Source: Pelagibius sp040217155 (GTDB lineage: Bacteria > Pseudomonadota > Alphaproteobacteria > Kiloniellales > Kiloniellaceae). From it: a DNA stretch of 64,000 nt. The stretch's first letter is position 1; each line of letters opens with the position of its first letter. This document shows positions 16,894 to 25,003 of the stretch, piece by piece. The stretch spans positions 186,001-250,000 of the forward strand of contig JAVJNS010000035.1 in NCBI GenBank assembly GCA_040217155.1, given 5' to 3'. Position numbers and translations under genes: made by a program. The notes beneath the pieces were generated by a model. It searched no databases, was not told the DNA's origin, and saw nothing but the letters and a program-made list of their open reading frames with translations.

Positions 16894-18258
16894 TCAGATG
16901 GACTGCGATCCGTGGCCGAACTCAGGGTAGGCTTCCATCCCCAGTTCCGCCTTGTCGAGGCCCATTTCCTCGGCTTCCTCATCCACCCGAAGCCCGACAG
17001 TGAGCTTCAAGGCATACCAGACGAGGGTGCTGGTCACGATCATGAAGGCACCGACCGCGGCGATACCGACGATCTGCACGACCAGATCGCCGCCGCCGAA
17101 GATGCCGACCGCCAAAGTGCCCCAGATGCCGGCCACCAGGTGGGCGGAGACGGCGCCGACCACGTCGTCGATCTTCAGCTTGTCGAACAGCGGTACCGCA
17201 AAGACCACCAGGGCGCCGCCGATACCACCGATAATCAGGGTCACCCCATGGTTCTGCAGGTCCGGGCCGGCGGTGATCGCCACCAGGCCGCCGATGGCGC
17301 CGTTGAGGGCCATGGTCAGGTCGATTTTCTTGTAGATCAACTGAGTCAGGACGATCGCCGAGACCACGCCGGCGCAGGCGGCCAGGTTGGTGTTCACGTA
17401 GACGATGGCCATGTTGGAGGCGCTGGCCGCAGAGCCGAGCGCCAACTCCGAGCCGCCGTTGAAGCCGAACCAGCCGAGCCACAGAATGAAGGTGCCCAGG
17501 GTGGCCAGCGGCAGATTGGCGCCCGGCATCGGGTGCACCGAGCCGTCGGCGCCGAACTTGCCCTTGCGGGGGCCCAGGATGATGGCGCCGGTCAGGGCCG
17601 CCCAGCCGCCCACCGAGTGGACGATGGTCGAGCCGGCGAAGTCGGAAAAGCCCATTTCGGTCAGCCAGCCGCCGCCCCAGGTCCACGAGCCCTGGATCGG
17701 GTAGAGGATGGCGGTCAGCACCACCACGAAGATCATGAAGGGCCAGAACTTTATGCGCTCGGCCAGGGTGCCCGAGACAATCGAGGCGGCGGTCGCCACG
17801 AAGACCATCTGGAAGAACCAGTCGGACATCACCGAGTAGCCGTTGTCGACCACCGCGTCGATCATCTCCGGCGTCGCGTCGGCACCGATCAGGGCTTTCT
17901 CGGCGTCGCTGGTGTTGTAGAGCAGGTCGAAGGAGCCGATGAATCCCGAGACGTCGACGTACATCAGGTTGTAGCCGATCACATAGTACATGATGCCGGC
18001 CACTGAATAGAGCGCGATGTTCTTCAGGCAGATCGTCGCCGTGTTCTTGGTGCGCACCAGGCCGGATTCCAGCATGGCGAAGCCGGCGGCCATCCACATG
18101 ACCAGGAAGCCGCTCACCAGGAACGAAAAGGTGTTGAAGACGAAGGCGGTCTCGGCGGAGACCTCCGCGCGGGCCGGCGCGCTGACGGCCAGCACCGTGG
18201 CGACGGCAAGGCCGGCAAGGCCCAGCTTGCGGCCGTAAGAAGTGCCGATAACTTTCAT
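16894..18258 (-). CDS. amtB: Ammonium transporter AmtB
   Basis: A 454-residue inner-membrane channel with eleven expected helices. A cleavable-looking signal precedes it (LAVATVLAVSAPARA, residues 15-31), as in proteobacterial AmtB. The signature DFAGSTIVHSVGGWAAL holds Asp206 and the first pore His (His214); the second pore His is His373 in SAHLVAGIWG. The C-terminal tail ends RVDEEAEEMGLDKAELGMEA, the cytosolic segment that docks with PII. It lies 15 bp after glnK in the same direction, so the partner that blocks the pore under ammonium excess is co-transcribed. A strong terminator follows. Confidence 0.96.
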   Translation of the reverse strand: MKVIGTSYGRKLGLAGLAVATVLAVSAPARAEVSAETAFVFNTFSFLVSGFLVMWMAAGFAMLESGLVRTKNTATICLKNIALYSVAGIMYYVIGYNLMYVDVSGFIGSFDLLYNTSDAEKALIGADATPEMIDAVVDNGYSVMSDWFFQMVFVATAASIVSGTLAERIKFWPFMIFVVVLTAILYPIQGSWTWGGGWLTEMGFSDFAGSTIVHSVGGWAALTGAIILGPRKGKFGADGSVHPMPGANLPLATLGTFILWLGWFGFNGGSELALGSAASASNMAIVYVNTNLAACAGVVSAIVLTQLIYKKIDLTMALNGAIGGLVAITAGPDLQNHGVTLIIGGIGGALVVFAVPLFDKLKIDDVVGAVSAHLVAGIWGTLAVGIFGGGDLVVQIVGIAAVGAFMIVTSTLVWYALKLTVGLRVDEEAEEMGLDKAELGMEAYPEFGHGSQSI

Positions 18259-18273
18259 TTCCCTGATTTCCTT

Positions 18274-18612
18274 CTACAGCGCCTCGGCGTTGGTCTCGCC
18301 GGTGCGGATGCGCACGGCGTGGCCGACGTCGAGAACGAAAATTTTTCCATCGCCGATGCGGCCGGTGTTGGCCGAATTCTGGACGGTCTCCACGACCTGA
18401 CCGACGCTGTCGTCGGTCACGGCAACCTCGATTTTCACTTTGGGAAGAAAGTTCACCGAGTACTCCGCGCCGCGGTAGATCTCGGTTTGGCCTTTCTGCC
18501 GGCCGTATCCTTTCACTTCGCTGACCGTGAGGCCCTCGATGCCAATTCCCGTGAGTGCTTCCCTCACATCATCCAGCTTGAACGGCTTGATGATGGCCAT
18601 GACCATCTTCAT
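18274..18612 (-). CDS. glnK: Nitrogen regulatory PII protein
   Basis: A 112-residue PII signal protein starting MKMVMAIIKPFKLDDVREAL. The T-loop GRQKGQTEIYRGAEY carries Tyr51, the uridylylation site. The B-loop TGRIGDGKIFV and C-loop RIRTGETNAEAL that bind ATP/ADP and 2-oxoglutarate are intact. It should bind and close AmtB when nitrogen is ample and report 2-oxoglutarate to other targets. Its position directly before amtB marks it as GlnK rather than GlnB. A near-consensus sigma-54 element lies 130 bp upstream, which would fit nitrogen control. Confidence 0.95.
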   Translation of the reverse strand: MKMVMAIIKPFKLDDVREALTGIGIEGLTVSEVKGYGRQKGQTEIYRGAEYSVNFLPKVKIEVAVTDDSVGQVVETVQNSANTGRIGDGKIFVLDVGHAVRIRTGETNAEAL

Positions 18613-18741
18613 AGGCCGGTATCCCCTTTCCCGCGCGCACCGGTGCCGATCAGACGCCCCCCGGTGCAGTTGAGCCGCCTGCCGGACCCAACGGCCCGGA
18701 ACCCTGCCGCCGCTCTGAAGCGCCGGCTTTCGGCTCGTACA

Positions 18742-18760
18742 GAGTCAAGAAGCGTGCCAA
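18742..18760 (-). promoter_or_regulatory. Candidate sigma-54 (-24/-12) promoter for glnK-amtB
   Basis: Read on the minus strand the site is TTGGCACG-N4-TTGAC, matching the -24 block fully. At -12 the expected GC is GA. It lies 130 bp before the glnK start. The spacing is right but the -12 mismatch keeps this tentative. Confidence 0.4.
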
Positions 18761-18820
18761 GTCGCGCCACTTGGCTGAAAACTGCAGAATTCAGCGGATT
18801 CAGAACATAGGCCAGAGATC

Positions 18821-18864
18821 GGGCGCCTAAGTTATGATCGTTCGCGGGCGCCTAATATTTAGGC
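18821..18864. repeat. Direct repeats GGGCGCCTAA and an overlapping dyad between glnK and the UbiH-like gene
   Basis: The 10-mer occurs at 18821-18830 and 18846-18855, 25 bp apart. The second copy runs into a perfect dyad, GCCTAA-TAT-TTAGGC (18850-18864). It lies in the 421-bp divergent gap (18613-19033), where no gene is seen. It may be an operator for either gene. Confidence 0.5.
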
Positions 18865-19033
18865 AGACTCCAATAAGGGGCCAAAACTTGTGCAGTGCGG
18901 CAGGACTCGGCGAGGCCGCGCTGACGGTTCCGGGATTTCGGTGCGCCGTCACGCGACCTCTGCGACAAGCTGCGGCTGGACAAGCCCACCGGCCGCGGTA
19001 AAGCTGCGGTTCTGCAGCGCACGGAAGGACGGC

Positions 19034-20353
19034 ATGGCGAAAGCGGAAGAAGCGGAAATCCTGGTGGTCGGCGCCGGCATGGTCGGCCTGACCTTCGCGA
19101 CGGCCCTGGCGGACGCCGGGCTCGCGGTAATGGTGATCGATCATATGGATCCGGCGGCCTTTCGCGACGAAGCCTTCGACGGCCGCTCTTCGGCCATAGC
19201 CCGGGGCTCCAGACAGGCGCTCGAAGTGCTCGGGCTGTGGGACGGCATGGCCCCTGCCGCGGCGCCGATCCTCGATATCCGCATTTCCGACGGCCAGCCC
19301 TATGAAGGCCGTTTCGGCGGCCCCCTGAGGCGTGGGTCCGCCTCGGCGCTTCACCTGCACTTTTCCTGCGAAGACGTCGCCGAGTCGCAGAGGGAAGGCC
19401 GCCCGGCGCCGCAGCCGCTCGGTCATATCGTCGAGAACACGGCGGTGCGGCGCGCCTGCCTCGACCGCGCCCGCGCCCTGAAAAAAATCGACCTGCGCGC
19501 GCCAGCGCGGCTGGTCGAGGTGACGCGGCGCCCGGGCGGCGTCATCGCGCGTCTCGACGACGGCGCGGCGGTCTCTGCACGCCTGCTGATTGGTGCCGAA
19601 GGCCGCCGCTCGGCGCTGCGCGCCGCTGCCGGCATCAAGGTGATGGAACTCGACTATCCGCAGACCGGCATCGTCGCCACCGTGGCCCACAGCGAAGCAC
19701 ACCGGGGCGTGGCCCATGAGCACTTCCTGCCCGCGGGCCCCTTTGCCCTGCTGCCGATGACGGACGCGGCCGACGAGTCGGGCAACCCCGTCCATCGCTC
19801 CTCGCTGGTGTGGACGGAAAAGCGGTCGCTGGCGCCGGCCATGCTGGCCCTCGACGACGTCGCCTTCGCGCAGGAACTGCAGCGCCGCTTCGGCAATTCC
19901 CTCGGCGAACTTTCCTTGTGGGGCGGGCGGCGCTGGTCCTACCCGCTATCGCTGCTGCATGCGGAGCGCTACATCGACCAGCGCCTGGCGCTGATCGGCG
20001 ATGCGGCGCACGCCATTCATCCCATTGCCGGACAGGGCCTCAACCTCGGCCTGCGCGACGTCGCCGCGCTGGCCGAATGCATCGTTGACGCGCGCCGTCT
20101 CGGCCTCGACATCGGCGGTGCCCCGGTGCTGGAGCGCTATCAGCGCTGGCGGCGTTTCGACAACATGGCGCTGATCGCCGCCACCGATTCCCTGAACCGC
20201 CTGTTCTCCAACGATCTGCCGCCGGTCAGGCTGCTGCGCGACCTGGGCCTGGCCGCGGTCCACCGGATGCCGCCGCTTAAGCGCTTCTTCATGCGCCACG
20301 CCATGGGCCTGGTCGGTGACCTGCCGCGCCTGGTCAAGGGCGAGGCGCTTTAG
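19034..20353 (+). CDS. UbiH/UbiF/VisC/COQ6-family FAD-dependent hydroxylase
   Basis: A 439-residue flavoprotein monooxygenase. The N-terminal Rossmann motif is ILVVGAGMVGLTFATALADA, and the second FAD motif GDAAHAIHPIAGQGLNLGLR is near residue 322. Both are typical of the aromatic-ring hydroxylases that build ubiquinone. It would hydroxylate a polyprenylated phenol intermediate at the membrane face using NAD(P)H and O2. Which ring position it modifies cannot be told, since alphaproteobacterial members often act on more than one (UbiL/UbiM types). GGAAGGA precedes the ATG. The stop overlaps that of the convergent M24 gene by 4 bp (TTAG). No other ubi gene is nearby. Confidence 0.87.
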   Translation: MAKAEEAEILVVGAGMVGLTFATALADAGLAVMVIDHMDPAAFRDEAFDGRSSAIARGSRQALEVLGLWDGMAPAAAPILDIRISDGQPYEGRFGGPLRRGSASALHLHFSCEDVAESQREGRPAPQPLGHIVENTAVRRACLDRARALKKIDLRAPARLVEVTRRPGGVIARLDDGAAVSARLLIGAEGRRSALRAAAGIKVMELDYPQTGIVATVAHSEAHRGVAHEHFLPAGPFALLPMTDAADESGNPVHRSSLVWTEKRSLAPAMLALDDVAFAQELQRRFGNSLGELSLWGGRRWSYPLSLLHAERYIDQRLALIGDAAHAIHPIAGQGLNLGLRDVAALAECIVDARRLGLDIGGAPVLERYQRWRRFDNMALIAATDSLNRLFSNDLPPVRLLRDLGLAAVHRMPPLKRFFMRHAMGLVGDLPRLVKGEAL

Positions 20354-21579
20354 ATTTCCCAGCCCAGCAGGGTTTCTTCGAAGGGGAAGGTCGAGAGTTC
20401 GCGCGGGCCGTTGTCGGTGATCACGACCTGCTGTTCCAGCTTGATGCCTTCATGGCCGCCTTCCTCGCCGATGTAACTCTCGACGCAGACCGCCATGCCG
20501 GCTTCGAAGACGCCGTCGTAGCCGTAGGCGTCATAGTCCTGCAGATAGACGACGCTGGGGTACTCGTCGCAGAGGCCGACGCCGTGCACGACCACGGAGT
20601 ATCGGTTGGCCGCGCAGCTTGCCGGCAGCTGCCAGGAACGCTCGGCGAGTTCGCGGAAGCCGAGGCCGGGTTTCAGCAGCGCCATGTTGAACTGGATCTG
20701 CTCCCACGCGAGGCGGTAGAGTCGGCGCTGGTCGTCGGAGGGCTTCACCTCGCCACAGAGGAAGCTGCGCGAGACGTCGGCGCAGTAGCCGTTGGGGCCG
20801 ATCATGTCGGTGTCGAAGCTGACCATATCGCCGGCCCCGATGATCCCTTCACCGCATTCGTGGAACCAGGGATTGCTGCGCCCGCCGGCGGCCAGCAGAC
20901 GGGTCTCGATCCACTCGCCGCCGCGCGCCGTATTCACCTGGTTGAGGATCGACCAGAGTTCGTTCTCGCTCATGCCGGGGGTCAGGGCAGCGCGCATGGC
21001 GCCCATGGCCGCGGCGCAGACGTCGACCGCCAACTCCAGGCAGGCGATTTCCTGCGGCCCTTTGATTCGCCGCGCGCGCTCCAGCACTTCCTGGCCGTCG
21101 AAGACCTCGATGCCCTGCCGGCGCAGCGCGTCAGTGCCGAGGAAATCGCACTTGTCGACGGCGAGGCGGCGGTTGCCGCCGCCGTGCTGCGTCACCAGCT
21201 CCGCGATCTCGGCCGACCAGCGCGCCGCCAGCTCCGCGGCGCGTCCGCCAGCGGCGAAGAAGTACCAGGCGGTTGCCGGGCGCACCTCGGCGATCGCCTC
21301 GTTGCCGTCGGACAGATGGGCGCAGTTGTGGAAGTCGAAGAGCACCACCGGTCCCTCGGTGGGCACGAAGACATAGCGCACCGCGTTGTGCAGGCACCAC
21401 ACCGCCATGTTGCGGCTGTCGCAGGCATAGCGCTGGTTGATCGGGTCGTAGAGCAGGGCGCCGGCGTAGTCGCGCGCCTTCAACTCGTCGCGCAGCCGGG
21501 CGAGGCGCCAGGCGCGCAACGCGGGCCGGTCGATGGTTGCATATTCGAGGTTGGCGTTGACGGCGGCATCCGGTGACAT
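20350..21579 (-). CDS. dddP: M24-family protein with the DddP (DMSP lyase) active-site pattern
   Basis: A 409-residue creatinase/prolidase-fold protein. The predicted metal ligands Asp256, Asp258, Asp268, His332, Glu367 and Glu382 have exactly the spacing I recall for Ruegeria lacuscaerulensis DddP (295, 297, 307, 371, 406, 421, a constant offset of 39). Asp338 falls on its catalytic Asp377, in HGVGLCDE. Flanking blocks also resemble DddP from memory: RGGEWIETRLLA, NPWFHECG, HGGGNRRLAVDK. If correct, it cleaves dimethylsulfoniopropionate to DMS and acrylate. Aminopeptidase P and prolidase have a different sequence after the His. The N-terminus is about 40 residues shorter than in Roseobacter DddP. 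It lies 118 bp after the DUF971 gene, possibly in the same transcript. Symbol and function are inferred from remembered sequences. Confidence 0.68.
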   Translation of the reverse strand: MSPDAAVNANLEYATIDRPALRAWRLARLRDELKARDYAGALLYDPINQRYACDSRNMAVWCLHNAVRYVFVPTEGPVVLFDFHNCAHLSDGNEAIAEVRPATAWYFFAAGGRAAELAARWSAEIAELVTQHGGGNRRLAVDKCDFLGTDALRRQGIEVFDGQEVLERARRIKGPQEIACLELAVDVCAAAMGAMRAALTPGMSENELWSILNQVNTARGGEWIETRLLAAGGRSNPWFHECGEGIIGAGDMVSFDTDMIGPNGYCADVSRSFLCGEVKPSDDQRRLYRLAWEQIQFNMALLKPGLGFRELAERSWQLPASCAANRYSVVVHGVGLCDEYPSVVYLQDYDAYGYDGVFEAGMAVCVESYIGEEGGHEGIKLEQQVVITDNGPRELSTFPFEETLLGWEI

Positions 21580-21697
21580 GGCCCGTTCCCAAAGACATGC
21601 GGCCAGCCAGCTTGGCACAGCCGGAAGCCGCGTCTTGCCGCGCCGCGACGCTGGAAATGGCGGTTTTGAGAAAAGCGCGCGTTGCGGCGGCAGTCCC

Positions 21698-22099
21698 TCA
21701 GGGGTCCCGGCTGAGGCCCTTGTCCGCGAGGCGGTCGAGATAGGCCTGCCAGAGTTCACCCTGGTTTCGGCCGATCTTGTAGAGGTACTGCCAGGAGAAG
21801 ATGCCGCTGTCGTGCAGGTCGTCGAACTTGAGCCGCACTGCGTAGTTGCCGACCGGCACGATCTCCATGATGCCGACGTGGCGGCGCCCGGCGACGGTCT
21901 GCTTCTGCCCGGGCCCGTGGCCCTGCACTTCCGCCGAGGGGCTTTCAACGCGCAGGAACTCGGCCGGATAGGTGAAGCTCTCGCCGTTGTCGAAGGTCAC
22001 CAGCAGTTGCTTCTCCTTGGAGAGATAGCGGATCTCGCCGGGCCAATGCGCGGTGTCGAAGCCCTGTGCGGACTCTTCCTGAATTGTCTTGCCGGTCAT
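21698..22099 (-). CDS. DUF971 (gamma-butyrobetaine hydroxylase-like N-terminal domain) protein
   Basis: A 133-residue protein that is one DUF971 domain. PGEIRYLSKEKQLLVTFDNG and the block FLRVESPSAEVQGHGPGQ are the family signature, and the C-terminal YAVRLKFDDLHDSGIFSW is also conserved. In eukaryotic BBOX this domain precedes the dioxygenase; as a single domain in bacteria its function is not established, with proposed links to Fe-S cluster handling. The ATG at 22099 has GGAAGGA upstream. It is downstream of the Trm112-like gene, an arrangement I recognise as frequent in alphaproteobacteria. Confidence 0.9.
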   Translation of the reverse strand: MTGKTIQEESAQGFDTAHWPGEIRYLSKEKQLLVTFDNGESFTYPAEFLRVESPSAEVQGHGPGQKQTVAGRRHVGIMEIVPVGNYAVRLKFDDLHDSGIFSWQYLYKIGRNQGELWQAYLDRLADKGLSRDP

Positions 22100-22121
22100 C
22101 GCGCGGTCTTGTCCTTCCACA

Positions 22122-22304
22122 TCAGTCGTCAAGCTGGCGCGCTTCGTCGACCAGCATGATCGGGATGCCGTCGCGAATCGGGTAGGCCAGGCCCGCCTGC
22201 CGGCTGATCAGTTCCTGTGCCTCGGCGTCATACTCCAAGGGCGCCTTGGTGAGCGGGCAGACCAGAATCTCCAGCAGTTTCGGATCGACCGTGTATTGGT
22301 TCAT
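22122..22304 (-). CDS. Trm112 family protein
   Basis: A 60-residue protein with LLEILVCPLTKAPLEYD, ELISRQAGLAYPIRDGIPIM and the ending DEARQLDD, which is the bacterial YcaR/Trm112-like pattern. One Cys remains (VCPL), so zinc binding through a full Cys cluster is not expected. The eukaryotic homologue activates methyltransferases; the bacterial function is unknown. It follows the LON-domain gene by 11 bp and precedes DUF971. Confidence 0.92.
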   Translation of the reverse strand: MNQYTVDPKLLEILVCPLTKAPLEYDAEAQELISRQAGLAYPIRDGIPIMLVDEARQLDD

Positions 22305-22315
22305 GGCGGCTATCC

Positions 22316-22975
22316 TCAGTGACGCTTGGTCTCGGCCTCGCCGTCGCTGCCGTGGGTCGCCATCTCCATGATGGCGGTCAGCGCTTCGGCGCGTTCTGTC
22401 AGGCTCATGGATTCGAGCAGCGCCTGCTTCTCCGGCGCGCCCAGGGGGCAGATCATGGCCAGGGAGGTGACCAGGCGCTCGTCGCTGGTCTGCTCGATGG
22501 CTTCCCAGTCGCCCTCGATCGAATTGGCCTCGAAGTAGCTGTTCAGGACTTCGATCAGACGCTCGCGATCGATCGCGCCCTTGTCCTCATCCACATCGTT
22601 TTTGAAGCGCGTGTAGTCCGGCTCCACCAGGCGATAGCTGCCCGGCGGCAGTTCTCTTGTCACGTCGAAGCGGAGCAGGCCGGAGAGCGTCACCAGATAG
22701 CGCCCGTCGTCGGTCTCGTTGAAGGAGGTGATGCGCCCGACGCAGCCGGTCTCGTAAACCTTCGGCGTGTCTTCCTTACGCTGCCCCTCGCAGGGCTGGA
22801 TCATGCCGACCAGTCGGTTGCTCGCCATGGCGTCATCGAACATGGCCAGATAGCGCGGCTCGAAGACGTTCAAGGGCAGACGCCCGCCGGGCAGCAGCAG
22901 CACCCCCTCCAAGGGAAAGATCGGCAAAGCCCGAGGCAGATCCTCGAAGGCAGGATCGAAGGCGGTACGGCTCAT
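22316..22975 (-). CDS. LON peptidase substrate-binding domain protein
   Basis: A 219-residue protein made of the N-terminal substrate-binding domain of Lon without ATPase or protease parts. LPIFPLEGVLLLPGGRLPLN and the segment FEPRYLAMFDDAMA, followed by GCVGRITSFNETDDGRY, define the family. It may act as an adaptor or chaperone-like factor. The start overlaps the end of the thioredoxin/TPR gene by 4 bp, so the two are co-translated; this pairing is common in alphaproteobacteria and fits a protein quality-control role. Confidence 0.92.
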   Translation of the reverse strand: MSRTAFDPAFEDLPRALPIFPLEGVLLLPGGRLPLNVFEPRYLAMFDDAMASNRLVGMIQPCEGQRKEDTPKVYETGCVGRITSFNETDDGRYLVTLSGLLRFDVTRELPPGSYRLVEPDYTRFKNDVDEDKGAIDRERLIEVLNSYFEANSIEGDWEAIEQTSDERLVTSLAMICPLGAPEKQALLESMSLTERAEALTAIMEMATHGSDGEAETKRH

Positions 22976-23907
22976 GCGAACAACAGCGAAGACAGCCGGC
23001 GTCGGGTGTCGATGGTCAGCGGATCGGTCGGTCCCCAGGCTTCGAAGAAGGTCACCAGTTGTTTGCGCGCGCCTTCTTCGTTCCAGTTGCGGTCGCGGCC
23101 GATGATCTCCAGCAGCGCCTCGGCCGCCTCCTCACGCTTGCCGGCGCCGTGCAGGGCCATGGCCAGCTCGAAACGCGCCTGATGATCGTTGTGATTGGCG
23201 GCGACTTTTTCCAGGAGCAGCGGAATCTCGCCGGCGTCGGCCGCTTGCTCCTGCAGATCGAGCTGGGCGGCGACGGACGAGAACGCCGCGTTGCCGCGCA
23301 GCTTGTCGTCGAGGCCGTCATAGACCTCGCGGGCGGTCTGGGTGTCGCCGGCGGCCAGGTAGCAACCGATCAGCCCGGCCAGGGCTTCGGCATTCTCGGC
23401 GTCGTGCTGCAGCACCTGTCCGAACAGCGCCGAGGCGGTCTCGCTGTCGCCGGCTTCCAAGGCGCCCTTTGCCTGTTCGATGGCCTGCTCGATGGGGCTT
23501 GGGCCCTGGCCCGCGGCGCCGGCTTCGCGCAGACGCTCGACAAAGGCCTTGATCTCGCTTTCGGGCTGCGCGCCCTGAAAGCCGTCGACCGGCTGGCCCT
23601 GGAAGAAGGCATAGACCGTGGGGATCGATTGGATGCGCAGCTGGGCCGCCAGCTGCTGGTTCTCGTCAATATTGATCTTGACCATGCGCACGGCGCCGCG
23701 CGCCGCCTTGACGGCGGCCTCCAACTGCGGGCCGAGCTGCTTGCAGGGGCCGCACCAGGGGGCCCAGAAGTCGACGATGACCGGCACCGTCATCGAGGCT
23801 TCGATGACGTCCTGCGCGAAGGCCTGCTGGTTGCTTTCCTTGATGGCGTCGGCGCCGCCCTGGGCTGCGTTGTTCTGGCCGCTGACGCCGCCGATGATGG
23901 GTTCCAT
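22972..23907 (-). CDS. Thioredoxin-TPR co-chaperone (CnoX/YbbN-like)
   Basis: A 311-residue protein. Residues 30-130 are a thioredoxin domain with WCGPC (Cys52, Cys55) and the cis-proline segment IQSIPTVYAFFQG. Residues ~150-300 are tetratricopeptide-like helices (ALEAGDSETASALFGQVLQ, AGLIGCYLAAGDTQTARE). The architecture matches CnoX, a holdase that protects proteins from oxidation and passes them to GroEL and DnaK. Unlike E. coli CnoX (SXXC), both Cys are present, so redox activity is likely. The ATG at 23907 was preferred over the GTG at 23943. It heads the operon with LON-domain, Trm112-like and DUF971 genes. Confidence 0.9.
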   Translation of the reverse strand: MEPIIGGVSGQNNAAQGGADAIKESNQQAFAQDVIEASMTVPVIVDFWAPWCGPCKQLGPQLEAAVKAARGAVRMVKINIDENQQLAAQLRIQSIPTVYAFFQGQPVDGFQGAQPESEIKAFVERLREAGAAGQGPSPIEQAIEQAKGALEAGDSETASALFGQVLQHDAENAEALAGLIGCYLAAGDTQTAREVYDGLDDKLRGNAAFSSVAAQLDLQEQAADAGEIPLLLEKVAANHNDHQARFELAMALHGAGKREEAAEALLEIIGRDRNWNEEGARKQLVTFFEAWGPTDPLTIDTRRRLSSLLFA

Positions 23908-24050
23908 GCTGCTGTTCCGTTCGCCTGCTGAAAATGGCTCCACCGGCGCGCTCCGGGCGTCCCGGCGGCCGTGGGGATGGTTCTACGCAATAAATGGCGG
24001 CTTTGGCCCCCTAGGGCAAGCCCGCCACGGGAAATGGCGCGGGCCCGGGT

Positions 24051-24599
24051 TCAGGCGCCGCCGGCGGCCCCGGCGGCCGGGTCCATGTCGAGCATCAGGG
24101 GCGCATGCCCTTCCGCCTCCAGGAAGTACCGCAGATCCGCCGGCGCGACGGCGGTCGTCATGGTGTTGACCAGCGGGTGACAGTTCACCGGTCCGGCCGC
24201 CATGACGCCGCTGTCCAGCACCATGGTGACCGCCCCGCCCTTGTCGTTGATCACCGCGAAGGGTGTGACCGAGCCCGGCAGGACACCCAGGTAGGTCATC
24301 AGCCGCTCGGCGCTGCCGAAGGAAAAGCGCCCGGCCTCCAGCCGGTCGCCCAGGCTCTTGAGGTCGATCTGGCGATCTTCCAGGCAGGTGACCAGCCACA
24401 TCCTGCCCTTCTTGTTGCGCAGGAAGAGATTCTTGATGTGGGCGCCGGGCAGCTCGCCGCGCAGCGCCTTGGCTTCCTCGACGGTGAAGACCGGCGGATG
24501 CGTCACCGCCTGATAGCTTATGCCCAGCTCATTCAGACGGGCGTGCAGGGCCTCTGGCGAGGTCGGCAAAGCCGTCGCGTCGGCGGCGGAGTGGGACAT
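24051..24599 (-). CDS. Prolyl-tRNA-type editing protein (ProX/YbaK fold)
   Basis: A 182-residue stand-alone trans-editing domain. SYQAVTHPPVFTVEEAKALR, GAHIKNLFLRNKKGR, and the late FAVINDKGGAVTMVLD with VNCHPLVNTMTT fit the ProX (PrdX) branch, which clears Ala from mischarged Ala-tRNA(Pro). The invariant Lys in KNLF is present. The start at 24599 has GAGG/AGAGA upstream; the frame is open 27 codons further but without family-like residues. The gene stands alone, convergent with nothing and divergent from tRNA-Gly at 24848. Confidence 0.9.
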   Translation of the reverse strand: MSHSAADATALPTSPEALHARLNELGISYQAVTHPPVFTVEEAKALRGELPGAHIKNLFLRNKKGRMWLVTCLEDRQIDLKSLGDRLEAGRFSFGSAERLMTYLGVLPGSVTPFAVINDKGGAVTMVLDSGVMAAGPVNCHPLVNTMTTAVAPADLRYFLEAEGHAPLMLDMDPAAGAAGGA

Positions 24600-24847
24600 T
24601 ATCTCTGGCCTCGTCTCTAACTTCGTCCTGGGACCGCGATCCACGCCTGGGGCCGTAGCATCCCGGGCCGGTTTTGTCACCCCGCGCGGCGCGTCCCGGC
24701 CCGCCCGGCCGCGCCTTAAGGCTTGAGTAGCAAAGGCGCTTTAATCTAACCCCAGGCGGCGGGGCGTACCGCGCGCAATCCAGCCCTTCGCGCGCCAAGG
24801 GGGGCTTGCATTGTGCGGCGAAAGCAGGTATTTCCCCGCTCTCCGGT

Positions 24848-24922
24848 GCGGGCGTAGCTCAGGGGTAGAGCACAACCTTGCCAAGGTTGGGGTCGTGAGT
24901 TCGAATCTCATCGCCCGCTCCA
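24848..24922 (+). tRNA. tRNA-Gly (anticodon GCC), CCA encoded
   Basis: The acceptor stem GCGGGCG pairs with CGCCCGC (24912-24918), followed by discriminator T and an encoded CCA. A D-arm (AGCTCAGGGGTAGAGC) follows, then an anticodon loop TTGCCAA with GCC at 24880-24882. The T-loop is GTTCGAATC. All arms fold. A hairpin terminator follows 30 bp downstream. Confidence 0.97.
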
Positions 24923-24950
24923 GATTCCCTCCTTCGGGCGGGGCAGACGC

Positions 24951-24980
24951 AAAAAGGCGGCCATTTCGTGGCCGCCTTTT
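24951..24980. terminator. Bidirectional hairpin terminator between tRNA-Gly and the aldehyde dehydrogenase gene
   Basis: Arms AAAAGGCGGCCA (24952-24963) and TGGCCGCCTTTT (24969-24980) pair perfectly over 12 bp around TTTCG. There are T-runs on both strands, so it can stop the tRNA transcript and the minus-strand aldehyde dehydrogenase transcript, whose stop is 24 bp away. Confidence 0.92.
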
Positions 24981-25003
24981 GCCGTTTCCGGACCCTGGCC
25001 GGT

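Noticed and set aside
21580..21948. N-terminal extension of the DddP-like gene into the DUF971 gene
   Set aside because: The extension overlaps DUF971 in another frame and has no family-like residues; MSPDAAVN is a natural start.
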